Shown piece after piece: positions 14,509-20,588 of a DNA stretch of 28,782 nt. How positions within the stretch are numbered: the stretch's first letter is position 1; every line of letters begins with the position of its first letter. The notes under the pieces were generated by a model. The model did no database searches. It was not told where the DNA came from and worked only from the letters and a program-made list of their open reading frames with translations. Position numbers and translations under genes: made by a program. Source of the DNA: Natrinema soli (GTDB taxonomy: Archaea > Halobacteriota > Halobacteria > Halobacteriales > Natrialbaceae); assembly GCF_028618695.1 (NCBI RefSeq), contig NZ_JAQIVI010000253.1, forward strand, positions 1-28,782. The letters run 5' to 3'.

Positions 14509-14892
14509 GTGAACCACTCGAACCGAGCGAACCACTTCGGGACCGCCATCGAGAAGCGGATGGCCGAGAAACGACGGTTCGATCTCGAGCGGGCCAGCTG
14601 GCACGACGCGAGATACGGGAACGGAACACCCGTCGAGATCAAATCGACGATGCACGAGCATTCCGACGGCCAGCCCGATAACTGGAAGGTCTACTGCGAG
14701 TACCACGAAAAGCTCCGGCGGCACGACGGCTGGTACTGTTTCGTCGTCTACCGGCCACAGAGGCGATCGGGCTGTACGATTCCTTGCGATACGATGGTCC
14801 GCTCGAGCGATCTCCCGCTACTCCGTTGGCACGGTGGCGGCGATCACCGTGGGACCGAACAAGCGAAGATCGCGATCGACTCTACGTTTTAA
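14509..14892 (+). CDS. Small PD-(D/E)XK nuclease-like protein
   Basis: This 127-residue protein contains NHFGTAIEKRMAEK at the N-terminus, then WHDARYGNGTPVEIKS: Asp33, Glu43 and Lys45 form the D-x9-E-x-K signature of the PD-(D/E)XK fold, preceded by a Glu-containing helix (Glu15) that is also typical. The following strands (DNWKVYCEYHEKLRRHDGWY, then CFVVYRP) and the C-terminal WHGGGDHRGTEQAKI complete a compact nuclease core, similar to archaeal Holliday-junction resolvase or restriction-like folds. The likely reaction is metal-dependent DNA cleavage, but this is inferred from four residues. The GTG start is chosen from the TATA box at 14478. Position in the degraded region suggests it came with a mobile element. 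The frame is open upstream to 14233 but that part is not protein-like. Confidence 0.65.
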   Translation: MNHSNRANHFGTAIEKRMAEKRRFDLERASWHDARYGNGTPVEIKSTMHEHSDGQPDNWKVYCEYHEKLRRHDGWYCFVVYRPQRRSGCTIPCDTMVRSSDLPLLRWHGGGDHRGTEQAKIAIDSTF

Positions 14893-15041
14893 CGGTAGAT
14901 CGTAGCACGGTCCCTTTATTCAGAACGTTCCGTGAAGCTCGCGGTAAGTACAGAGCAAGTAGTGTGCGACCTTTTCAGTGAAATAGCGGATCCGGTACGT
15001 TGTTCGATGATCTCGTCCGAATTTCCCGACCCGGGATCCCC

Positions 15042-16604
15042 TTACTCAGACGGTTCGTTCACGCTGGTCGATTCGTCGACGCCGGCCTTCCGGCGCAGCC
15101 ACTCGAGGCCGAGCGCCCCGCCGAGAAGACCCGAACCGGTCGTGAAGCCGGGCACGTTGTCGGCGTCACTGTTGTTCTCGGTGTCCGTCTCGTTTCCAGC
15201 GTTCGTCTCGTTTCCAGCGTCCCCATTTCCGGCGGTTCCGTTCCCGACATCGCCGTCATCGTCATCGCCACTGGATCCGCCGTTGTCGCTACCAGATCCA
15301 CCGTCGTCGTTGTCGTCTTCTCCCGTGTCGCTGTCGTCCTCGCCGCCCTGCTGGTCCTTATCGGATTCGTCCTGCTGGCCCTCGTCTTGCTCGTCAGATT
15401 CGTCCTGCTCGTCGTCTCTAGGATCGCCATCCTCCGGATCATCGGGCGCTTCGGTTTCGGACCGAAGCGCCCACAGCTCGCCGCCACGGCTGACGTAGAT
15501 CGTGTTCTCGTCGATCTCGACCCCCGTCGACGGGCCGTTGCCAGCAGTCCATTCGCGCTCGTCGAAGACGTAGCGCCACTGCTCCTCGCCGGTCGCGAGG
15601 TCGTAGGCAACCACCCTATCTTCGTCTTCGCTCTCCTCGGGAGTGTGTTGGACGGAACTCGGTCCGTAGAGCGCGATGGCCGTGTTTCCGACGACCTGCG
15701 GGAAGCTTTGGGCGTATTCCATCTCCCACGCCAATTCGCCGCCGGCCGAGAGATCGTATGCCGAGACGACGCCGTAACGGGTGGCACCGAAGAAGCCGTC
15801 GCCACTGAACGTGTAGCCGACTGACGGATACACACTACCGAGACGTTCCTTGGTCGATATGTTGTACAGATAGCTGGAATCAAAGTTGGGTTGGATACCC
15901 ATGTATCCGGATTCTGCGGCAAGCCCAGCGACTTCCTCCGTTCTACCCATGGTCATTTCCAGTTCGCCGGTCATCGGATCGAGTCCGGTAACGGTAAACA
16001 ACCCTGTTTCGACGTTGCCGGACACGTACACCAGGTCGTCGTCGGTATCCCCCGCCTCCAAGCTATCTACGGTGAACACTTCGGTTTCGCCGCTGATCTC
16101 CCACTCGACCGTCAGCTCGTTGCGTTCCCACTCGATGGAACCGTCCTCGGCGTCGAGAGCGTAGACTGTCCCGTCCTCGGAGATGTAGACCATCCCGTGG
16201 CCGACCGCCATCTCGAAGCTCTCGAATTCGCTTTCCCAATTGACCTCCCCCGTCTCGGCGTCGATCGCCTGGACCGGCTCGCCGGCGACGTAGACCATCC
16301 CCCCTTCGACCACGGGCGGCCCGTTGGCTCCGATGTCACCGGTCTCCCACACTAGCGAGCCGTCCGCCGTATCGATCGCGTACACGGTGCCGTCGTTCTC
16401 GGTGTAGAGCCGGTCGCCCTCGACGGTCGCCGAACGCATGTCGTGGGGACCGTCGTACCGCCAGGCGACCCCGTCTGGGCGCGTGAAGTCCGCGCCTCCA
16501 TCCGGAAGCCCGTCGATGTCAGCCTCGGCGGCTCCCACCGAAGTGAGTCCGACCCCGATCGACAGCGCTGCACCAGTCGCCAGTACAGATCGTCGTTTCC
16601 ACAT
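15042..16604 (-). CDS. Tat-exported PQQ-like beta-propeller surface protein with PGF-CTERM tail
   Basis: This 520-residue protein starts MWKRRSVLATGAALSIG, a twin-arginine signal (Arg4-Arg5). Residues about 45-390 hold PQQ-type propeller blades, each with the pattern VYAIDTADGSLVWE or ALDAEDGSIEWE. Residues about 395-480 are a low-complexity Asp/Glu/Gln/Ser/Gly linker, like a cell-wall stalk. Then follows NVPGFTTGSGLLGGALGL and a basic WLRRK: the PGF-CTERM sorting signal cut by archaeosortase A, after which the protein is lipid-anchored. An unusual acidic tail of 14 residues follows the basic cluster. The protein presumably displays a propeller outside the cell; no PQQ-enzyme active site is apparent, so a binding or BamB-like scaffold role is likely. 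AT-rich GATATGAC near 16630-16637 may be its TATA box. Confidence 0.88.
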   Translation of the reverse strand: MWKRRSVLATGAALSIGVGLTSVGAAEADIDGLPDGGADFTRPDGVAWRYDGPHDMRSATVEGDRLYTENDGTVYAIDTADGSLVWETGDIGANGPPVVEGGMVYVAGEPVQAIDAETGEVNWESEFESFEMAVGHGMVYISEDGTVYALDAEDGSIEWERNELTVEWEISGETEVFTVDSLEAGDTDDDLVYVSGNVETGLFTVTGLDPMTGELEMTMGRTEEVAGLAAESGYMGIQPNFDSSYLYNISTKERLGSVYPSVGYTFSGDGFFGATRYGVVSAYDLSAGGELAWEMEYAQSFPQVVGNTAIALYGPSSVQHTPEESEDEDRVVAYDLATGEEQWRYVFDEREWTAGNGPSTGVEIDENTIYVSRGGELWALRSETEAPDDPEDGDPRDDEQDESDEQDEGQQDESDKDQQGGEDDSDTGEDDNDDGGSGSDNGGSSGDDDDGDVGNGTAGNGDAGNETNAGNETDTENNSDADNVPGFTTGSGLLGGALGLEWLRRKAGVDESTSVNEPSE

Positions 16605-16768
16605 AACGACACGACGTACGAATATCGGTCATATCCCTATCCGTCAATTAACGATACTTCTTAGCTATGCAATTGTTTCAACTGTTCAGGACGCATCTGT
16701 ACTTACCGAATCAGGTCTTTCAGTTTCTCACCTGGTTCTGGATAAAGAAATCGGATTACCAGCTACTG

Positions 16769-16912
16769 TTACTCGGTGTCGACGATGATCTCAGATTCGA
16801 CTTCGAACGTTACTGCTCTCGTCGAGAGCGCGTCGACGGTCTGGACGATCTCGGCTTCGAGCGCGTCGCCGCTGGCCGTCGAACGCTCGAGTTCCGCCGC
16901 TCGAGAACTCAT
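16769..16912 (-). CDS. Acidic microprotein, 47 aa, second gene of the intact pair
   Basis: The ATG (16910-16912) overlaps the stop of the 39-aa gene as ATGA, so translation is coupled. The 47-residue product begins MSSRAAELERSTASGDALEA and continues EIVQTVDALSTRAV, with strong helix propensity in residues 3-30 and an acidic beta-like tail (TFEVESEIIVDTE). The first 28 residues match the decayed copy at 13500-13640; after that the two diverge, and the decayed copy carries a winged-helix segment that this protein lacks. It may therefore be a truncated relative of a transcription factor, perhaps only the dimerisation helix. No known family. Confidence 0.55.
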   Translation of the reverse strand: MSSRAAELERSTASGDALEAEIVQTVDALSTRAVTFEVESEIIVDTE

Positions 16913-17028
16913 AGTAGCCCTTCCCGTGCGTTTCGAACGGCGCGCGTACAGTCCCGACACAGACGACGAAGCGCGTCGATGCGGTCACCACATCGTTCGC
17001 ACTCGTCTGATTCGACGAGGCGGGTCAT
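16909..17028 (-). CDS. Cys-pair (zinc-finger) microprotein, 39 aa
   Basis: The protein begins MTRLVESDECERCGDRIDAL and continues RRLCRDCTRAV. Cys10-x2-Cys13 and Cys24-x2-Cys27 form two knuckles that can bind one zinc ion. It is 39 residues long with TGA overlapping the next ATG. The upstream region contains a TATA box 58 bases away (17081-17090), which is also oriented towards the divergent zinc ribbon gene. Similar very small Cys-pair proteins are frequent in haloarchaeal mobile DNA and some have regulatory roles, but this family is not known to me. The paralogue at 13544-13756 has lost the second Cys pair. Confidence 0.6.
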   Translation of the reverse strand: MTRLVESDECERCGDRIDALRRLCRDCTRAVRNAREGLL

Positions 17029-17080
17029 CGCGAACCACCGTCCTCGCGATCAGTGCCCGGCCGAAGTAAGCAGAACTGGC

Positions 17081-17090
17081 CAATATACCA
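17081..17090. promoter_or_regulatory. Shared TATA box of the divergent microprotein genes
   Basis: CAATATACCA reads as a TATA-like box in both directions: TGGTATATTG towards the Cys-pair gene (58 bases to ATG 17028) and CAATATACC towards the zinc ribbon (about 48 bases to ATG 17134). No second equally good box is visible in the 105-base gap. Confidence 0.45.
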
Positions 17091-17133
17091 GAGAGTGCGT
17101 CTTACCTTCGTAGAGCCCCTCTCTAAAACTACG

Positions 17134-17262
17134 ATGGACGTTCTCTGTCCAGAGTGCCTGTCCTCCCCATGCGATGTGATCGGTCGTGACGTAATCGAGG
17201 AAGGGTTACAGACGACGTTTGAGTGCGATAGCTGCGGCCATATCTGGGACGTAGTCTTCTGA
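17134..17262 (+). CDS. Zinc-ribbon microprotein, 42 aa
   Basis: This 42-residue protein begins MDVLCPECLSSPCDVIGRDV, continues IEEGLQTTF and ends ECDSCGHIWDVVF. Cys5-x2-Cys8 and Cys32-x2-Cys35 form a typical zinc ribbon of the TFIIS/transcription-factor type, in which the second knuckle is followed by a GHxW strand. The frame is open upstream to 17053, but ATG 17134 gives the compact fold and lies downstream of the shared TATA box. It probably binds nucleic acid or a protein partner. It is divergent from the Cys-pair gene, and its stop codon begins the conserved 19-base flank. Confidence 0.65.
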   Translation: MDVLCPECLSSPCDVIGRDVIEEGLQTTFECDSCGHIWDVVF

Positions 17263-17278
17263 TCAGTATCGCTCGAGG
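17260..17278 (+). repeat. Conserved 3' flank of the zinc-ribbon gene, copy 2
   Basis: TGATCAGTATCGCTCGAGG differs from the copy at 14053-14071 only at one C/T position, and again begins with the zinc-ribbon stop codon. Confidence 0.6.
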
Positions 17279-17429
17279 AGTGTCCGCCGTCGGCGCGAAC
17301 CGCTCGGTTCTCGAGCGCCCGCCGAACGTCCTCGTCAGTCGCTTGCTGGGCCTGATGAGCTATAGGCGTCCGACTCTCGACATCGTATAGCTGATTCGCC
17401 GGAACGAACCAGCTACATATCGGCCTCAC
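17279..17429 (-). pseudogene. Gene fragment with GTG start, no own stop
   Basis: GTG 17427-17429 opens a frame with plausible residues MRPICSWFVPANQLYDVES and AHQAQQATDEDVRRALENRA. The protein-like part covers about 50 residues and then the frame runs on, out of character, over the antisense of the zinc-ribbon gene to 17025. The stop has probably been lost, or the 3' part replaced when the microprotein module arrived. The start overlaps the 39-aa frame at 17413-17532 by 17 bases. No recognisable family. Confidence 0.35.
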
Positions 17430-17532
17430 CTCCGTGGCGTCCGGGCGATGTCTCCGGGTCCTGAATCGATACGTCGACGCCAGCTGCAGAGCCGCGGCTC
17501 AGTCGCGCGAAGATATTTTCGAGTGGGACCAC
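17413..17532 (-). CDS. Possible small protein, 39 aa, next to tRNA-Pro
   Basis: From GTG 17530-17532 the frame encodes VPLENIFARLSRGSAAGVDV followed by SIQDPETSPGRHGGEADM, ending TAG 17413-17415. The residue pattern is protein-like, and the next frame on the same strand begins inside its end, as in compact mobile-element operons. The GTG lies inside the hairpin that copies the tRNA acceptor end, so this may instead be the 3' part of a larger gene cut at the tRNA junction. No family recognised. Confidence 0.35.
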   Translation of the reverse strand: MVPLENIFARLSRGSAAGVDVSIQDPETSPGRHGGEADM

Positions 17533-17561
17533 GGTCGCAGCGAAGCTGCTCCCTGGTCCCA
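17524..17561. repeat. Hairpin carrying the tRNA-Pro acceptor sequence
   Basis: TGGGACCA (17524-17531) pairs perfectly with TGGTCCCA (17554-17561), and inside it GCAGC (17537-17541) pairs with GCTGC (17545-17549). The outer arms equal the acceptor end of the neighbouring tRNA (GGGACC...GGTCCCA). On the plus strand a TTTT run follows, so it may also act as a terminator. Confidence 0.6.
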
Positions 17562-17626
17562 TTTTCCCTCCTCACATCGCAACGGTCGCTCCGCTCCCTC
17601 GCTCGTTGCGTCGCGAAAATGGGACC
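17555..17626. repeat. 12-bp inverted repeat overlapping the tRNA 3' end
   Basis: GGTCCCATTTTC (17555-17566) is the exact reverse complement of GAAAATGGGACC (17615-17626), whose right part is the tRNA acceptor end. Between them CGCAACG (17578-17584) pairs with CGTTGCG (17605-17611). The T-run directly after the tRNA 3' end on the minus strand (17616-17619) would terminate tRNA transcription. Confidence 0.65.
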
Positions 17627-17690
17627 GCCGAGAATTGAACTCGGGTCCTACGGACCCCATCCGCAGAGGATACCACTACCCCACGGTCCC
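17620..17690 (-). tRNA. tRNA-Pro (anticodon GGG)
   Basis: Read on the minus strand, 71 bases fold as a cloverleaf. Acceptor GGGACCG pairs with CGGTCCC, discriminator A. The D arm contains GGGTAGTGGTATCCT. The anticodon stem TGCGG/CCGTA closes a 7-base loop ATGGGGT with U33 and anticodon GGG, decoding CCC/CCU proline codons. The T stem CCGAG/CTCGG closes TTCAATT. The 3' CCA is not encoded. One weak D-stem pair (T-T) is present, and no intron. tRNA genes are usual integration targets, and the decayed accessory region lies at its 3' side. Confidence 0.9.
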
Positions 17691-17779
17691 GTACCTGAAT
17701 CGATGCCCGTCTGCCGCTTAAGAGTGTCGTTTCGCGACCGCGATAACACGGCTTTCCGCCACCAATCGATCGAGACCGC

Positions 17780-18688
17780 TCAGACCAACACGCGTTCGAG
17801 ATCGACCGCGACACCTCTTTCAGCGTCGACATCGCCGACGAGTTCGCCGAGACACACCGCCGCACCGTCGGGCGTGTAACAGGCCACGAGCGCTCCCCGA
17901 TCGGTTCCGTCGTCGGCCTCGAGCACGCCCGGCGCGTAAACGGGTGCGCCCTCGGCCACCTCGCGGGCCGCGCTCTCGGCGATCACGACGCTCGGGATCC
18001 CCTCGAGCATGCGCTCTGCGGGCTCGACGACGTCGTACAGCGGTTCGGGATCGTCGTCCTCGAGCCAGAATCCCAACGCATCGAGGAAGTCGTGGGTAGT
18101 GTGAAGCGTCCGATCGTCGAACGGATCCGTCGCCGTCCGGCGCAGGTGACCCATGTGCGCGCCCGTTCCCAGCGCCAGTCCGAGGTCGTGACACAGCTTG
18201 CGGACGTAGGTCCCGCTCTCGCAGCGCATCCGCACGAGGAGCCGCCGGTCCTCGATCTCGAGCACCTCGAGTTCGTAGATCTCTCGCACGCGCAGGCGAC
18301 GGGTCACCGCGCTCTTGCGCGGTGGCTTCTGATAGATCGGTCCCTCGAACTCGGCGATGACCGACTCGGCGTCGGCCGGAACGGGCGCGTGACACTCGAG
18401 GACGGCGACGTACTCCTTTCCCCCCTCGAGAAAGACCTGTGCGAGCCGGGTCGCGTCCCCAAGCATCATCGGGAGACAGCCGGTCACTTTCGGATCGAGC
18501 GTCCCCGCGTGGGCGGCGCGATCGATCCGCGACTCGACGCCGCGATCGGCCAGCGTCTCGTCGACGGCGTCGCGGAGCCAGCCGCTGACCTGATGCGAGG
18601 ACGGACCGGGCGGTTTGTCGAGGTTAACGACGCCGAAGGTGAGCAACTCGGCGGGCGAGCGCTCGCCCGGTGGGCCACGGAGCGTCAT
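17780..18688 (-). CDS. cbf5: H/ACA-guided tRNA/rRNA pseudouridine synthase Cbf5 (TruB family)
   Basis: This 302-residue protein is the archaeal catalytic subunit of the H/ACA ribonucleoprotein, converting uridines to pseudouridine in rRNA and in tRNA position 55. The TruB core contains VVNLDKPPGPSSHQV and the active-site loop AHAGTLDPKVTG with catalytic Asp65; KEYVAVLECHAP, KPPRKSAV and RMRCESGTYVRKLCHDLG follow. The C-terminal 75 residues form the PUA domain. The ATG overlaps the stop of the cytidylate kinase gene by one base (TGATG), so they are translated together. This adk-DUF106-cmk-cbf5 order is widely conserved in archaea next to the ribosomal-protein/secY cluster. Confidence 0.95.
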   Translation of the reverse strand: MTLRGPPGERSPAELLTFGVVNLDKPPGPSSHQVSGWLRDAVDETLADRGVESRIDRAAHAGTLDPKVTGCLPMMLGDATRLAQVFLEGGKEYVAVLECHAPVPADAESVIAEFEGPIYQKPPRKSAVTRRLRVREIYELEVLEIEDRRLLVRMRCESGTYVRKLCHDLGLALGTGAHMGHLRRTATDPFDDRTLHTTHDFLDALGFWLEDDDPEPLYDVVEPAERMLEGIPSVVIAESAAREVAEGAPVYAPGVLEADDGTDRGALVACYTPDGAAVCLGELVGDVDAERGVAVDLERVLV

Positions 18689-19263
18689 CAGAAGTCGGTC
18701 TCGAGGTCGACGCGCGCTTTCCCCTCGTCGCCGGCGGCGTCGTAGCGTTCGACGGCGGTCACGAGCATATCGAGGACGGCGTCGGGCTCCCAGCGGGCCG
18801 TGTTCACCGAGAGGTCGTAGATCGTCAGATCCCGGATGTCGATCCCGTAGTACTCCTCGTAGCGCTGGGCCTCGCTGGCCTCGCGGGCCTTCGTCTCCTC
18901 GGTCGCGCGGACGGGATCTTTCTCCTCGCGCTCGGCGATGCGTTCGCCCCGGACCCGCGCCGGTGCATCCAGCCAGAAGCGGAAATCCGCCTGCTCGCCG
19001 GCGAGCCAGCCGGCGAGCCGGGACTCGAGCACCAGATCGGTCTCCTCGACGGCGATCTCTCGCAGCCGCCGGTCGAGGTCCCGGTCGATCTCGTCGTTCT
19101 CCTCGGCGAGCTTGTTGAACTCGAGGGGGGTGTAGCCGCGTTCGTCGGCCAGGTCGCGGAAGATGTCACCGCCGCTGACGTGGTCGAAATCGAAGGCGTC
19201 GGCGAGCAACTCGGCGGTCGTGCTCTTCCCGCTTCCCGGCGGGCCGGAGACGGTGAGTAACAT
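18688..19263 (-). CDS. cmk: (d)CMP kinase
   Basis: This 191-residue archaeal-type cytidylate kinase phosphorylates CMP and dCMP with ATP. The P-loop is GPPGSGKST (7-15), followed by [14 protein letters not shown] in the CMP-binding part, [10 protein letters not shown], the lid [12 protein letters not shown] with Arg residues, and [18 protein letters not shown] near the end. Length and motifs fit the short archaeal Cmk. TGA 18688-18690 overlaps the ATG of cbf5. A weak TATA-like patch, TTCAAAACC on the minus strand, lies about 35 bases before the start, so the gene may also be transcribed from its own promoter besides read-through from the DUF106 gene. Confidence 0.95.
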   Translation of the reverse strand: MLLTVSGPPGSGKSTTAELLADAFDFDHVSGGDIFRDLADERGYTPLEFNKLAEENDEIDRDLDRRLREIAVEETDLVLESRLAGWLAGEQADFRFWLDAPARVRGERIAEREEKDPVRATEETKAREASEAQRYEEYYGIDIRDLTIYDLSVNTARWEPDAVLDMLVTAVERYDAAGDEGKARVDLETDF

Positions 19264-19363
19264 AGTCGATCTGCGAGGGGGCAGGTGAAATGGGTTTTGA
19301 ATGCGCGAGCGCGATCGGTCCGGCTCGAAGCGAACGAGAAGAGACGATAGCCGACGGGGCAGG

Positions 19364-20320
19364 TCAGGCGCTCGACGGCGACATATCGATGTTCAGCGAC
19401 TTTCGAATCAACTGGGAGAACCCCATCGAACACAGGAAGTACCAGACGATCCACGCTTGCATCGGTCCGAGCACCCCTTCCTGCCACTCGATCTCGCCGA
19501 CGAGGGGCATCACGACGGTCTCCTCCGCCGCTCCGATAGCGCCCGTCCGGATCGTCCAGTACATCCAGAGGAACAGCGGGATCGTCAACAGCATGATCCA
19601 GACCATCGGGCGGAACTGCTCTTTGAACATGCCCAGGTTGTCCGCCATGGCCTCCATCTGCTCTTCGCGGGCCTTTTCGATCTCGTTCTCGATGCGTTCG
19701 ATTTCAGCCTCGCTCGCGCCGCGTTCCTCGGCGTCTTTCTTTTTCTCACGGAGCTCTTTCTGTTCGTTCTGGACGGACTTCATCCGCTCTTGATACTTGC
19801 CCATGACCTCCGTGTTCATCAGGTTCGCCTGGAGCAGCGACGAGTAGAGGCCGGTGAGCAGCGCGACCGAGAGGATCACGGCGTAGAACGGTAACGCCGC
19901 ATCGAGCGGACCGAGCACGATATTGACGGCGTTCCCGACGACGTTCTGAATCGAGTCGAACCAGTACCCTGGCATCAACAGGAGCGCCCCCACGCCAGCC
20001 AGCTTGTCCCACTGCGACCAGCTCGATTCCTCCTCGTCGATGTCGACGTCGGCCGCGGCACCGCTGCCACCGTCGCCATCGCCGTCGAGCACCCGATCGT
20101 AAGCCTCGCGATCGGCGATTTCGAACCCCTGGTCGCCGTCGACTAACACACCTTTCTCGATCAGTCGCCCCCACTGTCCGCTCGTCAGATCGTCGCTGAC
20201 GTCGGCCCACTGGACCTCGCCGCCGTTCCTGTCGGCTTCATCGCGGATCGCCTCGAGGGCGGCCGCCATCGAGGAATCCTCGCGGACGAGGGCGTCGATC
20301 TTCTCGGCTGTACGCGTCAT
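19364..20320 (-). CDS. DUF106 membrane protein (archaeal Oxa1/YidC/EMC3-like insertase)
   Basis: This 318-residue protein belongs to DUF106, the archaeal relatives of YidC/Oxa1 and of eukaryotic EMC3/TMCO1, which insert membrane proteins. It has three core membrane segments at about 141-165 ([17 protein letters not shown]), 238-258 ([18 protein letters not shown]) and 288-305, with a highly charged coiled coil (about 172-228) between the first two, as expected. Residues 106-122 form an additional hydrophobic segment. The N-terminal 80 residues look like a winged-helix-type domain ([34 protein letters not shown]), an extension common in haloarchaea. A TATA box 26 bases upstream gives a leaderless transcript that would run into cmk and cbf5. 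Confidence 0.9.
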   Translation of the reverse strand: MTRTAEKIDALVREDSSMAAALEAIRDEADRNGGEVQWADVSDDLTSGQWGRLIEKGVLVDGDQGFEIADREAYDRVLDGDGDGGSGAAADVDIDEEESSWSQWDKLAGVGALLLMPGYWFDSIQNVVGNAVNIVLGPLDAALPFYAVILSVALLTGLYSSLLQANLMNTEVMGKYQERMKSVQNEQKELREKKKDAEERGASEAEIERIENEIEKAREEQMEAMADNLGMFKEQFRPMVWIMLLTIPLFLWMYWTIRTGAIGAAEETVVMPLVGEIEWQEGVLGPMQAWIVWYFLCSMGFSQLIRKSLNIDMSPSSA

Positions 20321-20342
20321 CTGATTGTGCTAGGGTGGGTCC

Positions 20343-20349
20343 GATATAC
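20343..20349 (-). promoter_or_regulatory. TATA box of the DUF106-cmk-cbf5 operon
   Basis: On the minus strand GTATATC is centred 26 bases before ATG 20320. It gives the operon its own promoter, now that adk is separated from it by the inserted pilin-like gene. Confidence 0.6.
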
Positions 20350-20408
20350 AAGTGTTTTTCTTCGGTAGTCCCAGCCCAGTCCGCGAAGCGTACAAAAGCT
20401 GATTTTAT

Positions 20409-20543
20409 TGATCAGACGTAGTTCGCACTTGATGACTGTGTTGTGAACCTAGTAGGTGATCATAATAGGCAATAAATAGCACCTGATATATGATTGAAAC
20501 TATAATATTCTCCATTTCATAACTGATATAAACGGTCTGATCA
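20409..20543. repeat. Spaced inverted repeat in AT-rich spacer
   Basis: TGATCAGAC (20409-20417) and GTCTGATCA (20535-20543) are exact reverse complements flanking about 117 AT-rich bases. They lie just before the promoter of the pilin-like gene and could be an operator pair, or one border of inserted DNA. The spacer has no gene. Confidence 0.4.
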
Positions 20544-20551
20544 GTCGAACC

Positions 20552-20558
20552 TTTTATC
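20552..20558 (+). promoter_or_regulatory. TATA box of the pilin-like gene
   Basis: TTTTATC is centred about 34 bases before ATG 20589, giving a leader of about 7 bases. Other AT-rich patches lie upstream. Confidence 0.45.
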
Positions 20559-20588
20559 ATAAGGATTTGTGAATGTGGAAGGCGTATA

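Noticed and set aside
10000..17700. Second copy of the tRNA-Pro 3' end as an att site, and a CRISPR array
   Set aside because: By eye I found no direct repeat of the tRNA 3' end at the far border of the accessory region, and no regularly spaced repeats other than the protein-coding 69-bp repeats.
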